Below, one piece after another: positions 15,483 to 22,908 of a DNA stretch of 64,000 bases. The stretch's first letter is position 1, and the number at the start of each line of letters is the position of its first letter. Source of the DNA: JALZEG01 sp035942255 (lineage in GTDB: Bacteria; Actinomycetota; CADDZG01; WHSQ01); the NCBI GenBank assembly GCA_035942255.1, contig DASZDG010000141.1:68958-132957 (forward strand). The letters are read 5' to 3'. Under the pieces are notes generated by a model. That model worked only from the letters and a program-made list of their open reading frames with translations. It was not told where the DNA came from and ran no database searches. The translations under genes were made by a program, and so were the position numbers.

Positions 15483-16973
15483 ATGCGCAGATCGCTATGC
15501 CTCGTGCTGCTCGCGGCCCTGGCCGGCGCGCTCGTGCCTTCGCTCTCGAGGGCTCAGGTGCCGCCGACGCCCCCGCGCGACCAGTGGTTCGCCGAGAACG
15601 ACACCGGCCACTGGTCCGAAGGTGACCGCGTCCGCATCGACGAGAGCTGCCTGAAGCTCCCGAAGGCGAGGCAGGTCGCCTGCTCGCTCGCGGCCTTCAA
15701 GCGCAAGCCGTTCGTCGTCGTCGCGTTCGTCGACAGCGGGATCAACCCCTACCACCAGGACTTCCGGGCCCCCGAGTTCGTCCACCACCCGTCGAAGTAC
15801 ATCGAGGGCTACCCGGCCGAGGCCGCCCCGATCAAGCCGTCGTTCGACGTCGCGGACGCGAAGGGCTACGAGGCTGCTCGTGCGGCCGACGACACCATGT
15901 GGAAGATGGTCGAGGGCGACCGCCTCTACTGGTTCCCCGGCACGCGGATCATCGGCGGCATCTCCCGCGGCGCCGGCGACACGTCCGGCGAGTGGACCGA
16001 GCGCAAGATCCTCGACGACCAGGGCCACGGCACCGGTGTCGCGAGCGTCGGCGCCGGCGAGAAGTTCGGCTCGAACCCGAATGCTCTGATCGTGATGGTC
16101 GAGGGCCTCGGCGAGCGCAGCCTCGAGTGGGCGACCGCTCAGCCGTGGATCGACATCGTCAGCAACTCGTGGGGCAACACCGCGAACCTCCCGCTCGGCG
16201 ACCCCGAGACGACGCGGGTCGCGACGAGGCGGGGGCAGAGCATCGTGTTCTCCGCCGGCAACGGCGCGACGAACACGAACTCGTCGACGGTGTTCACCCC
16301 CGGGGGCCCCGTTCCCGACCCCTGCAAGTGCAAGACCCCCGACTCCGACCTCTCGATCACCGACCCCTGGTCCGGCCCCTCGTGGGAGCTGACCGTCGGC
16401 GCCGCCTCCCCGATCAACGGGCAGGCGCACTGGTGGCACTCGATCCCGGTGGACGTCGCCTCGTTCGGCTCGAAGTGGCGGGCCGCGGGTGCGTTCGGCG
16501 TCAAGACGATCATCGACGAGGACAACCTGGAGACCCGCGACTTCGGGGGCACGTCGTGCGCGGCCCCCACGACCGCCGGAGTCCTCTCGTCGATCATCGA
16601 ACGTGCGCGCATCGAGCTCGGCGACACGACGGGCGGCCAGCGCGCCGACCAGGTCGTCGCCGCCGGCAAGAAGAAGCTCGCGTCGGGCCCGCTCGACGAC
16701 GGCAAGCTGACGAGGCTCGAGGCCGAGGCGCTGGTGCAGAAGACCGCGTCACCGGTCGCGGCCGACCCCGAGAAGATCACGTGGGACTACGCGGTAAGGC
16801 CGACGACCCCGATCTACTACCTCCACCAGGGCTACGGCCTGGTGACCGCCGAGTCCAAGGCGCTCGCGTTCGACGTGCTGCTCGGCAAGAAGCCGTTGCC
16901 CGAGCGGACTGAGGTCGACACGTTCATCGCCGGCGTCGACGCGATCCGCAACGCGATCTGGGGCGAGCCCTAG
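15483..16973 (+). CDS. Secreted S8-family peptidase, paralogue 3
   Basis: The product has 496 residues with a signal peptide over residues 1-24. The triad is Asp84 in VVAFVDSGIN, His182 in DDQGHGTGVAS, and Ser358 in FGGTSCAAPTTAG, with Asn260 in FSAGNG. The Asp-His gap is about 98 residues and contains RLYWFPGTRIIGGIS. GINPYHQDFR and the HHPSKYI.GYP stretch match GINPYHEVFR and RHPSTYVPGFP of paralogue 1, showing common descent. A Cys pair (CKCK) lies before the Ser motif. SD GAGGGGG precedes ATG 15483. A tiny membrane-protein ORF follows within 2 bp. Substrate unknown. Confidence 0.92.
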   Translation: MRRSLCLVLLAALAGALVPSLSRAQVPPTPPRDQWFAENDTGHWSEGDRVRIDESCLKLPKARQVACSLAAFKRKPFVVVAFVDSGINPYHQDFRAPEFVHHPSKYIEGYPAEAAPIKPSFDVADAKGYEAARAADDTMWKMVEGDRLYWFPGTRIIGGISRGAGDTSGEWTERKILDDQGHGTGVASVGAGEKFGSNPNALIVMVEGLGERSLEWATAQPWIDIVSNSWGNTANLPLGDPETTRVATRRGQSIVFSAGNGATNTNSSTVFTPGGPVPDPCKCKTPDSDLSITDPWSGPSWELTVGAASPINGQAHWWHSIPVDVASFGSKWRAAGAFGVKTIIDEDNLETRDFGGTSCAAPTTAGVLSSIIERARIELGDTTGGQRADQVVAAGKKKLASGPLDDGKLTRLEAEALVQKTASPVAADPEKITWDYAVRPTTPIYYLHQGYGLVTAESKALAFDVLLGKKPLPERTEVDTFIAGVDAIRNAIWGEP

Positions 16974-16975
16974 GA

Positions 16976-17086
16976 GTGGAGCTCCTCCTGATCGTGCTGA
17001 TGCTCGGCGGGTTCCTCGCGTTGCTGTGGGTGATCAGCACGGTGCTGAAGGCCCGCCACCGCGGCGAGAAGCACCTCGGCGAGTAA
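16976..17086 (+). CDS. Tiny membrane protein (36 aa)
   Basis: GTG 16976 opens an ORF two bases after the S8 stop. It encodes one hydrophobic helix (LLLIVLMLGGFLALLWVIST) followed by a basic tail (KARHRGEKHLGE). The third-position G/C bias is as strong as in neighbouring genes. The SD (AGGA) is directly against the start, so translation probably relies on coupling to the peptidase. It could be a small membrane partner of the peptidase or an accessory peptide. No family recognised. Confidence 0.5.
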   Translation: MELLLIVLMLGGFLALLWVISTVLKARHRGEKHLGE

Positions 17087-17140
17087 GGTTCGTCGCGTGG
17101 TCCGCCGCAGAGGCGGGACCCAACCTGCGGGGGCGGGAAC

Positions 17141-18181
17141 ATGGCGGAGCCGGTCCAACGCAGCGGCACCTGGTGGCAAGAGACGAAAGACGGGTCGTGG
17201 TTGCGGTGGGATGCCGCGGCGCAGGAGTGGAAGACGCACGGCGCGCCGCCGCCGCCGCCGGAGCGACCTTCCCCGGCGCGCGCCGCTCTCGACTTTGGAT
17301 TCGCCCACTGGACGACGCTGCTCGCGGCCGCGGGCCTCACGATCTACGCGATCGTCCGCGTCGGTCACGATCGGTTCTACGAGCGCCTCCACGTCACTGC
17401 GGAGGAGGTCGGTCTCGACCAGACTCTGATCCTTGGGCGGGCCGCGCTCTATCTGTTCCTGGTTCTCACGGGGGTCGTGGCCGCCGCGGGGATGGCGCTG
17501 TTCGCCGGCGCCGCGTTCGGGTGGTTGGCGTCCGTCGCTCGAACGGGCGACCCTGGCGAGGACGGTAAGAAGCCGATTGGCGTGGACTGGCTCCCACCGC
17601 TCGTCGGAGCAACGTTCTCGGTCTTCGCAAACTTCACGCTGATCCGGGACATTCTTCCGCCGGAGCTCTTAGGGGCCGATGACTCGTTGACGGCGCAGCC
17701 TCACTGGCTGATCTCGGAAGAGGCGCTGGGTGTCACGGGAAGTCTCGCTCTTGTCGCCGGGTTCGTCGCGCTTCTCCACTGGCTCCTCAAGCGCCGCCCC
17801 AACTCTGGGGCATTCGAGAAGCTCGTGGACAAGCACGGTGCGTGGACGACGGTTCCGGCGCTCGCGGCGTTCCTGTTCGCCTCGTTCGTCGTCGCCGGCA
17901 GGTTCGGGTTCGTAAACGGCGACTACGTCGTGCGCGGCGCGCTCGTCGCACCCGGGCCCACCGGTCTGCTCACGGCACATGCCGAACCGGTGTGCGTCGA
18001 CTGGCTCGATGGCGACCCGCCCATCGCGCTTCCGGGCGGTGAGCCAGCCCCGTTCATGTATCTCGGACAGGCGGACGGGCTGGTCATCCTGTACGAACCG
18101 GGGGCGACGCGCACGCCGTTGCGCGTCCCCGCGGGAAAGATTGCGATGCAGCACGACCCGGACGAACCCCCGGAATGCTGA
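17141..18181 (+). CDS. Multi-pass membrane protein of unknown function with Trp-rich N-terminus
   Basis: The product has 346 residues. The N-terminal about 35 residues are cytosolic-looking and Trp-rich (GTWWQETKDGSWLRWDAAAQ), like the short W-x(n)-W motifs that precede TM regions in actinobacterial proteins, then PPPPPE. TM segments lie at about 58-72, 98-125, 145-165, 195-215 and 235-255. A conserved-looking FYERLHVTAEEVGLDQTLIL lies between the first two. The C-terminal about 80 residues are extracytoplasmic, with PVCVDWLDGDPP and beta-rich text. The base composition is slightly less GC-rich than neighbours. SD GGGCGGG precedes ATG 17141. Convergent with the DUF763 gene, 11 bp apart. Function unknown. 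Confidence 0.75.
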   Translation: MAEPVQRSGTWWQETKDGSWLRWDAAAQEWKTHGAPPPPPERPSPARAALDFGFAHWTTLLAAAGLTIYAIVRVGHDRFYERLHVTAEEVGLDQTLILGRAALYLFLVLTGVVAAAGMALFAGAAFGWLASVARTGDPGEDGKKPIGVDWLPPLVGATFSVFANFTLIRDILPPELLGADDSLTAQPHWLISEEALGVTGSLALVAGFVALLHWLLKRRPNSGAFEKLVDKHGAWTTVPALAAFLFASFVVAGRFGFVNGDYVVRGALVAPGPTGLLTAHAEPVCVDWLDGDPPIALPGGEPAPFMYLGQADGLVILYEPGATRTPLRVPAGKIAMQHDPDEPPEC

Positions 18182-18192
18182 AGGAACCCGCT

Positions 18193-19257
18193 CTACCCCC
18201 GGAGGCGCGCCAGCCTCTGCAGCGCGGCCCTCTTGTCGCCCCGGCCAGCCTGCGCGTCGTCCACCGCCCTCTTCAGCGACTCGATCGTCGAGTCGTACGT
18301 CTTGCGATCGACCGGGAACGGCGTGCCGTCCTTGCCGCCGTGCGCGAACGAGAACGACACCGGGTCCTTCACCGACGTAGGCGCGCCGTACGTGACCTCG
18401 GCCACCAGTGCCAGCGCGCGCAGCCCCTTCGCGCCCACGCCCGGCACCGCGAGCAGCGACGTGTAGTCCTCGGGCTGGGCCTCGTACGCCTTCAGCAACA
18501 CCCGCTCGACCCTGTCGGGGTGCAGGTCGGCGAGACGGACGAAGTGGTGCCGCGGCATCGTCAGCGTGCGCATCCGTGTGAGCTCGGCCGTCACCTTCGA
18601 CGGCTCCTCCCGCGCCAGCGCGACGGACACGTCGCGGTTCTGCGCTCCCGACGACGCGACGAGGTTCGTCACCGCGGCCTCCGATCGCCCGGCGACGCCG
18701 GCATGCGGATCCGAGACGAACGTGGGCGCGGTGTGCCAGTGATAGCGGCGCGCCATCCCGTTGGACTGGTTCATCCCCTGCTGCACGACGCTCCACGCGC
18801 CGTCCGAGGAGAACAGGAACGTGTGGTGGTAGACGTCGTAGCCGTCCTGGACCGCGGCGGAGTCCACCTTTGCCGAGAGCCGGCTCGCCCTCACGAGCGG
18901 AGCCGCGTCGGTCCCGAAGCCCTCGCACCCCGCGGCGATCTCGGCGGGAGCGCGGCGCGAGGTCTTGCCCTTGCCGCCTGCGACGACGATGCCGAGCTCG
19001 CCGAACAGCGGCCGGAGCCCTTCCTTCAACGCGCCGCACGCGGTCGTGGTCAGGCCGCTCGAGTGCCAGTCGAACCCGAGGACGCACCCGAAAGCCTGGA
19101 ACCAGAACGGGTCGGATGCCCGCCGCAGGAGGCCGTGCGGCCCTTCTTCCTCGACGATCGCGCGACCGATCTCGCGCGCGAGCAGGCGCATCCTCTCGAA
19201 CAGCCACGCGGGCGCGCGGCCCCCGTGAAGCGGCAGGTCGGCGCGTCCGGTACGCAT
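18193..19257 (-). CDS. DUF763 family protein
   Basis: The product has 354 residues. The start MRTGRADLPLHGGRAPAWLF followed by MRLLAREIGRAIVEEEG is the diagnostic opening of DUF763, a family shared by archaea and some bacteria. Further family-like text includes DPFWFQAFGCVLGFDWHSSG, YDVYHHTFLFS, WSVVQQGMNQ and MPRHHFV. Near residue 270 LLAVPGVGAKGLRALALVAE reads as a helix-hairpin-helix DNA-contacting motif. The biochemical function of the family is not established, and a nucleic-acid role is inferred from the HhH. MRTG at 19257 is chosen by homology. An ATG at 19269 is also in frame, and neither has a good SD. Divergent from the membrane protein at 19357. Confidence 0.85.
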   Translation of the reverse strand: MRTGRADLPLHGGRAPAWLFERMRLLAREIGRAIVEEEGPHGLLRRASDPFWFQAFGCVLGFDWHSSGLTTTACGALKEGLRPLFGELGIVVAGGKGKTSRRAPAEIAAGCEGFGTDAAPLVRASRLSAKVDSAAVQDGYDVYHHTFLFSSDGAWSVVQQGMNQSNGMARRYHWHTAPTFVSDPHAGVAGRSEAAVTNLVASSGAQNRDVSVALAREEPSKVTAELTRMRTLTMPRHHFVRLADLHPDRVERVLLKAYEAQPEDYTSLLAVPGVGAKGLRALALVAEVTYGAPTSVKDPVSFSFAHGGKDGTPFPVDRKTYDSTIESLKRAVDDAQAGRGDKRAALQRLARLRG

Positions 19258-19356
19258 GCGGACCAGCATAGGAGCGGGGTATGTCCATATAGTCGCGGCG
19301 CGACCATTCGAGCGCGGGGCGGCCTCGGCCGGACCGCAGACTAGGCGGAGGGTGCG

Positions 19357-20082
19357 ATGTTCGGCTACGGCGGGCTCGAGCTCGTGTTGGTACCACTGGC
19401 GCTCGTGGGCATCGTGATGTTGGGGATAGTGGCGCTGGCGGGCGCGCGGGGCGATCCGGATCCGGCGGGGGGCCGCGCCCGCACGCTCTATCTCTGCGTG
19501 GTGTCGTTCGTCGCGTTGTTCACCCTCGTGCTCGCGATCCCCTCGGCCGTGTCGTCGCTGGCGAGCCTCGTGCTCGTCGAGGTGGAGGACGAAGACGAGC
19601 TCTCGGACGTATGCCGGATCGACCCGCTCCACCCCGAGTGCGGGACGCCCGGCGTCACGCAGTACGTGAACGTCTTCGAGGGGTCGAGCGGCGAGGCGCA
19701 GGAGGCCGCGTGGGGGCGCAGCGCGCTGACGGCGGTCACGATGATCGTTGCGGCCGCAGGCGTGCTCCGGTGGCACAGGACGAGGTGGCGCGAGCTGCTC
19801 GACGACGCCTCCTTCGCCTCGTCCCCCGGGGCACGGACCTACTCCGCTTACCTGCACGCGGTCGCGTTCACCGCGATGGTCGTCTTGCTGTTCGCGGGCG
19901 CCACGGCGCTGTTCGGGCTCGGCCGGGTCGTCGTTCCCGACGCGGTGTCGACGGGGCCCTCGGGGGCCGAGCGCGACGCCGGCCTGGTGCAGCTCCTCGC
20001 CGCCCTCGCCACCGGAGGAGCCGCCGTGTTCGTCTACGTCACCCACTGGAGGCGCACCGCGCCGGCGGAACGGGGCGCGTGA
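19357..20082 (+). CDS. Integral membrane protein of unknown function
   Basis: The product has 241 residues with four or five TM segments: about 7-28, 44-68, 122-138, 165-188 and 212-230. A conspicuous acidic loop (VEVEDEDELSDVCRIDPLHP) holding a Cys pair (C...CGTP) lies between TM2 and TM3 and is probably outside. GGAGGGTGCG precedes ATG 19357. Divergent from DUF763, and 78 bp ahead of an RTX gene on the same strand. No family recognised with certainty. Confidence 0.7.
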   Translation: MFGYGGLELVLVPLALVGIVMLGIVALAGARGDPDPAGGRARTLYLCVVSFVALFTLVLAIPSAVSSLASLVLVEVEDEDELSDVCRIDPLHPECGTPGVTQYVNVFEGSSGEAQEAAWGRSALTAVTMIVAAAGVLRWHRTRWRELLDDASFASSPGARTYSAYLHAVAFTAMVVLLFAGATALFGLGRVVVPDAVSTGPSGAERDAGLVQLLAALATGGAAVFVYVTHWRRTAPAERGA

Positions 20083-20160
20083 GCTTCTTCCGGACCCAGG
20101 GACCCATTCGCGCCACCCAGGCGTGTAGGACGAGAACCGCCACTCACACAGGAGATCCCC

Positions 20161-22608
20161 ATGACCATCGCCTCGCCCGCTCGCAGGTCCGCCGCAGCCG
20201 CCGCGCTCGTCGTCGCGCTTGCGCTGACGATCGTCCCGGTGCTCGCCGAGGACGCCTCCGCCGCGCCGACGAAGTGCTTCGGCCGCCGCGCCACGCAGAC
20301 CGGGACGAACGGGCCCGACAACCTCACGGGGACGGCCGGGACCGACGTGATCGTGGGCAGAGGCGGCAACGACACGATCTCGGGCCTTGCGGGGGACGAC
20401 TTCCTCTGCGGGAACCGCGGCCGTGACCGCATCCAGGCGGCCGAGGGCTCGGACCGCGTGTCCGGGGGGCCGGCCTCCGACTTCGTGCGCGCCGGTCAGG
20501 GCCCCGATTTCGTCTACGGGAACGCGGGCGACGACAACCTGCAGGGCCATGACGGGAACGACCTCCTCAACGGCGGCAAGGACCGCAACTACCTGTACGG
20601 CTTCGACGGCGCCGACCGCCTCGTGGGGGGCGTGAACGCCGACAGCATGTACGGCGGCGATGGGACCGACGTGCTGGAAGCCGGCGCGTGCCAGAAGGAG
20701 AAGAAGCAGCGCGTGTGCACGAACTACCTCTCCGGCGGGAACGGTGAAGACGTGCTGCGCGGCGGTCCCGACAACGACGACGCGGCCCCCGGCCCGGGAG
20801 ACGATCGCTTCGACGCGGGCGGCGGAGTCGACTCGACGTCGTTCTCCTACCGCGACAAGGAGGAGCGTGGCGTCATCGTCGACCTCGGCAAGGGGCAGGC
20901 GCGGAGCATCGAGGGCGACGACCGTCTGAGCGGCGTCGAGACCGTCCACGGCTCGCAGTACGCGGACCAGATCCAGGGCGACGAGGCGCGGAACGTCCTC
21001 TTCGGCGGGAGCGGCAACGACTCCCTGAAGGCGTTCGGCGGCAACGACACGCTGTACGGCGGCGAGGGCGACGACTACATCGGCGGCGGCGACGGGTCCG
21101 ACGAGGCGAGCTTCGCCGACCAGTTCAGCGTCGTCGCGAACCTCGAGATCGGGACGGCGAGCGGCAGCGGGGGCGAGGACCTCCTGGCCGACATCGAGGA
21201 CCTCACCGGCACGTACGCAACCGACACGTTGATCGGCGACAGCGGCCCGAACGAGATCGACGGGGGCCGCGGCGAGGACTCGCTGCGCGGGGGGCCGGGC
21301 GACGACACGCTCATCGGCGGAGACGAGGACGTCTATCCGGAGCTCGGCTACTTCTTCGGCGACACGCTCGACGGCGGCGCCGGCGACGACACGATCCTTG
21401 GCGGCAAGGGATTCGATGCGCTCGACTTCGGGACGGCTCCGGGGCCCGTCGCCGCCTCGATAGAGACCGGTGTCGCGACCGGGCACGGCACCGACAGCTT
21501 CCTGCAGATCGAGGACCTGCTCGGCTCCGGCTACGGCGACACGCTCACCGGCGACGCGACCCTCAACCACATCACGGGACGCTCCGGTGACGACACGATC
21601 GACGGCGGTGACGGCGACGACACGCTCGTCGGGAGCAACGGCGACGACCGCATGGACGGCAACGCGGGGATCGACGTCGTCGACTACTCGAGCGCGGCCG
21701 CGGCCGTGACGGCGAACCTCACCACCGGCGCGACGACCGGCCAGGGCAACGACACGCTGACTCAGGTCGAGAACCTCTCCGGCTCGATCTTCGACGACGT
21801 CTTCACCGGCGACGCGGCCGTCAACCACATCCTCGGCCTCAGCGGCAACGACACGATCGACGGTGCCGGCGGAGACGACCTCCTCGAGGCCAACTACGGC
21901 GACGACGTCACGCGCGGCGGGGACGGCAACGACACGATCCTCGACTTCGGTGGGATCGACCAGGTCTTCGGCGACGCGGGCGACGACCTCTTCTACGCGG
22001 GGCTCAACGACGACGCGTACGACGGCGGCGACGGGATCGACACGCTCGACTACCGCGACTCGCGCAAGAAGGTGTTCGCCGACCTCGCGCAGGGAACCGG
22101 CGACGGCATGGGGCTCGACACGATCACCGCGGTCGAGAACCTCTCGGGCGGGATCAAGCCGGACTTCCTCACCGGGGACGCGGGGACGAACGTCCTCGTG
22201 GGCCGCGACAGCGTCGACCAGCTCGCCGGCGGCGAGGGCGACGACGTGCTGGACGGCGGGACGTCGGACGACGTGCTCGAGGGCGGTGCCGGTGCGGACA
22301 CCGCGACGTACGAGCTCCTGAACTCTCCGATCACGGCCGACATCGAGGCCGGGTTCGCGACGGGACAGCTCTCCGGCTCCGACAACCTGCTCGCGATCGA
22401 GGGGATCATCGGCTCGGGTGCGACCGACTTCCTGCGCGGCGACGAGGGGCCGAACACGTTCCAGGGCGGCGCCGGGGGCGACGTCATCGAGGCCAAGGGA
22501 GGCGAGGACGTCCTCGACGGCGGGCTCGGCAACGACTATCTCGACGGGGGGCCGGACGCGGACGTGTGCCGCGAGGGCGAGACGAACCTGAACTGCGAGT
22601 CGCCGTAG
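20161..22608 (+). CDS. Large secreted RTX-type calcium-binding repeat protein, C
   Basis: The product has 815 residues. A signal peptide (AAAALVVALALTIVPVLAED) leads to the N-terminal module KCFGRRATQTGTNGPDNLTG up to DDFLCGN. Nonapeptide GGxGxD blocks then alternate with six copies of a spacer module of about 50 residues (for example VTANLTTGATTGQGNDTLTQ followed by VENLSGSIFDDVFTGD). The C-cap is DVCREGETNLNCESP. A Cys pair (CQKEKKQRVC) lies near residue 180. SD AGGAG is 5 bases before the ATG. Calcium-dependent beta-roll and extracellular location are inferred from the family and signal peptide. No catalytic domain seen, so a structural or adhesive role is possible. Confidence 0.88.
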   Translation: MTIASPARRSAAAAALVVALALTIVPVLAEDASAAPTKCFGRRATQTGTNGPDNLTGTAGTDVIVGRGGNDTISGLAGDDFLCGNRGRDRIQAAEGSDRVSGGPASDFVRAGQGPDFVYGNAGDDNLQGHDGNDLLNGGKDRNYLYGFDGADRLVGGVNADSMYGGDGTDVLEAGACQKEKKQRVCTNYLSGGNGEDVLRGGPDNDDAAPGPGDDRFDAGGGVDSTSFSYRDKEERGVIVDLGKGQARSIEGDDRLSGVETVHGSQYADQIQGDEARNVLFGGSGNDSLKAFGGNDTLYGGEGDDYIGGGDGSDEASFADQFSVVANLEIGTASGSGGEDLLADIEDLTGTYATDTLIGDSGPNEIDGGRGEDSLRGGPGDDTLIGGDEDVYPELGYFFGDTLDGGAGDDTILGGKGFDALDFGTAPGPVAASIETGVATGHGTDSFLQIEDLLGSGYGDTLTGDATLNHITGRSGDDTIDGGDGDDTLVGSNGDDRMDGNAGIDVVDYSSAAAAVTANLTTGATTGQGNDTLTQVENLSGSIFDDVFTGDAAVNHILGLSGNDTIDGAGGDDLLEANYGDDVTRGGDGNDTILDFGGIDQVFGDAGDDLFYAGLNDDAYDGGDGIDTLDYRDSRKKVFADLAQGTGDGMGLDTITAVENLSGGIKPDFLTGDAGTNVLVGRDSVDQLAGGEGDDVLDGGTSDDVLEGGAGADTATYELLNSPITADIEAGFATGQLSGSDNLLAIEGIIGSGATDFLRGDEGPNTFQGGAGGDVIEAKGGEDVLDGGLGNDYLDGGPDADVCREGETNLNCESP

Positions 22609-22655
22609 GTTCTGCGGGGTAGGAACGCGCGGACGGCAAGCGAGAGGAGCGACCG

Positions 22656-22826
22656 ATGGCCGAGGAGCGGGAGCAGGGCAAGACGACGGAGTCGACGGAG
22701 CGCATCCCGCCGGGCTCGATGCCGCCGGAGGACGAGAAGGTCAGTGACGCTCCGGACGACGCGGACGAGCGTGTGGACAAGGAGTCGAAGGACTCGTTCC
22801 CGGCGAGCGACCCGCCCGCCTGGTAG
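22656..22826 (+). CDS. Small acidic protein with SFPASDPP motif (56 aa)
   Basis: ATG 22656 is preceded by GAGAGGAG at a good distance. The product is hydrophilic and strongly charged (EEREQGKTTESTERI, DDADERVDKESKD) and ends in DSFPASDPPAW. That C-terminal motif recurs at the end of many small uncharacterised bacterial proteins, but no function is established. It lies 47 bp after the RTX C gene on the same strand and is convergent with the malQ-like gene, with a hairpin between them. Confidence 0.7.
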   Translation: MAEEREQGKTTESTERIPPGSMPPEDEKVSDAPDDADERVDKESKDSFPASDPPAW

Positions 22827-22847
22827 CCGGCGCCGCGTACGACGTTC

Positions 22848-22898
22848 CGTTCTTTGTTCCTCCGGCCCCGCTGAGCGAAGGCACCGGGACGAAGAACG
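22848..22898. terminator. Bidirectional hairpin between convergent genes
   Basis: The 13-base arms 22848-22860 and 22886-22898 pair with two G-T mismatches around a 25-base loop. The plus arm starts CGTTCTTTG and the minus reading ends in CTT-rich sequence. It lies between the stop of the small acidic protein (22826) and that of the fusion gene (22909), as expected for a shared terminator. No long T-run follows. Confidence 0.45.
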
Positions 22899-22908
22899 AG
22901 CGAGGGCC

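Noticed and set aside
17098..17121. GGTCCGCC...GGCGGGACC hairpin as a terminator
   Set aside because: The stem has a bulge and no T-run, and it lies where the SD of the following gene would be. It may be chance in GC-rich DNA.
18193..21828. A 1211-codon minus-strand frame running through the membrane protein and RTX C genes
   Set aside because: Only its last 354 codons carry DUF763 motifs. The rest is antisense to real plus-strand genes.
20161..22608. Repeat-rich DNA that looks like tandem repeats
   Set aside because: The periodicity comes from nonapeptide codons of an RTX protein, not from DNA-level satellite or CRISPR structure. The units vary and there are no constant spacers.
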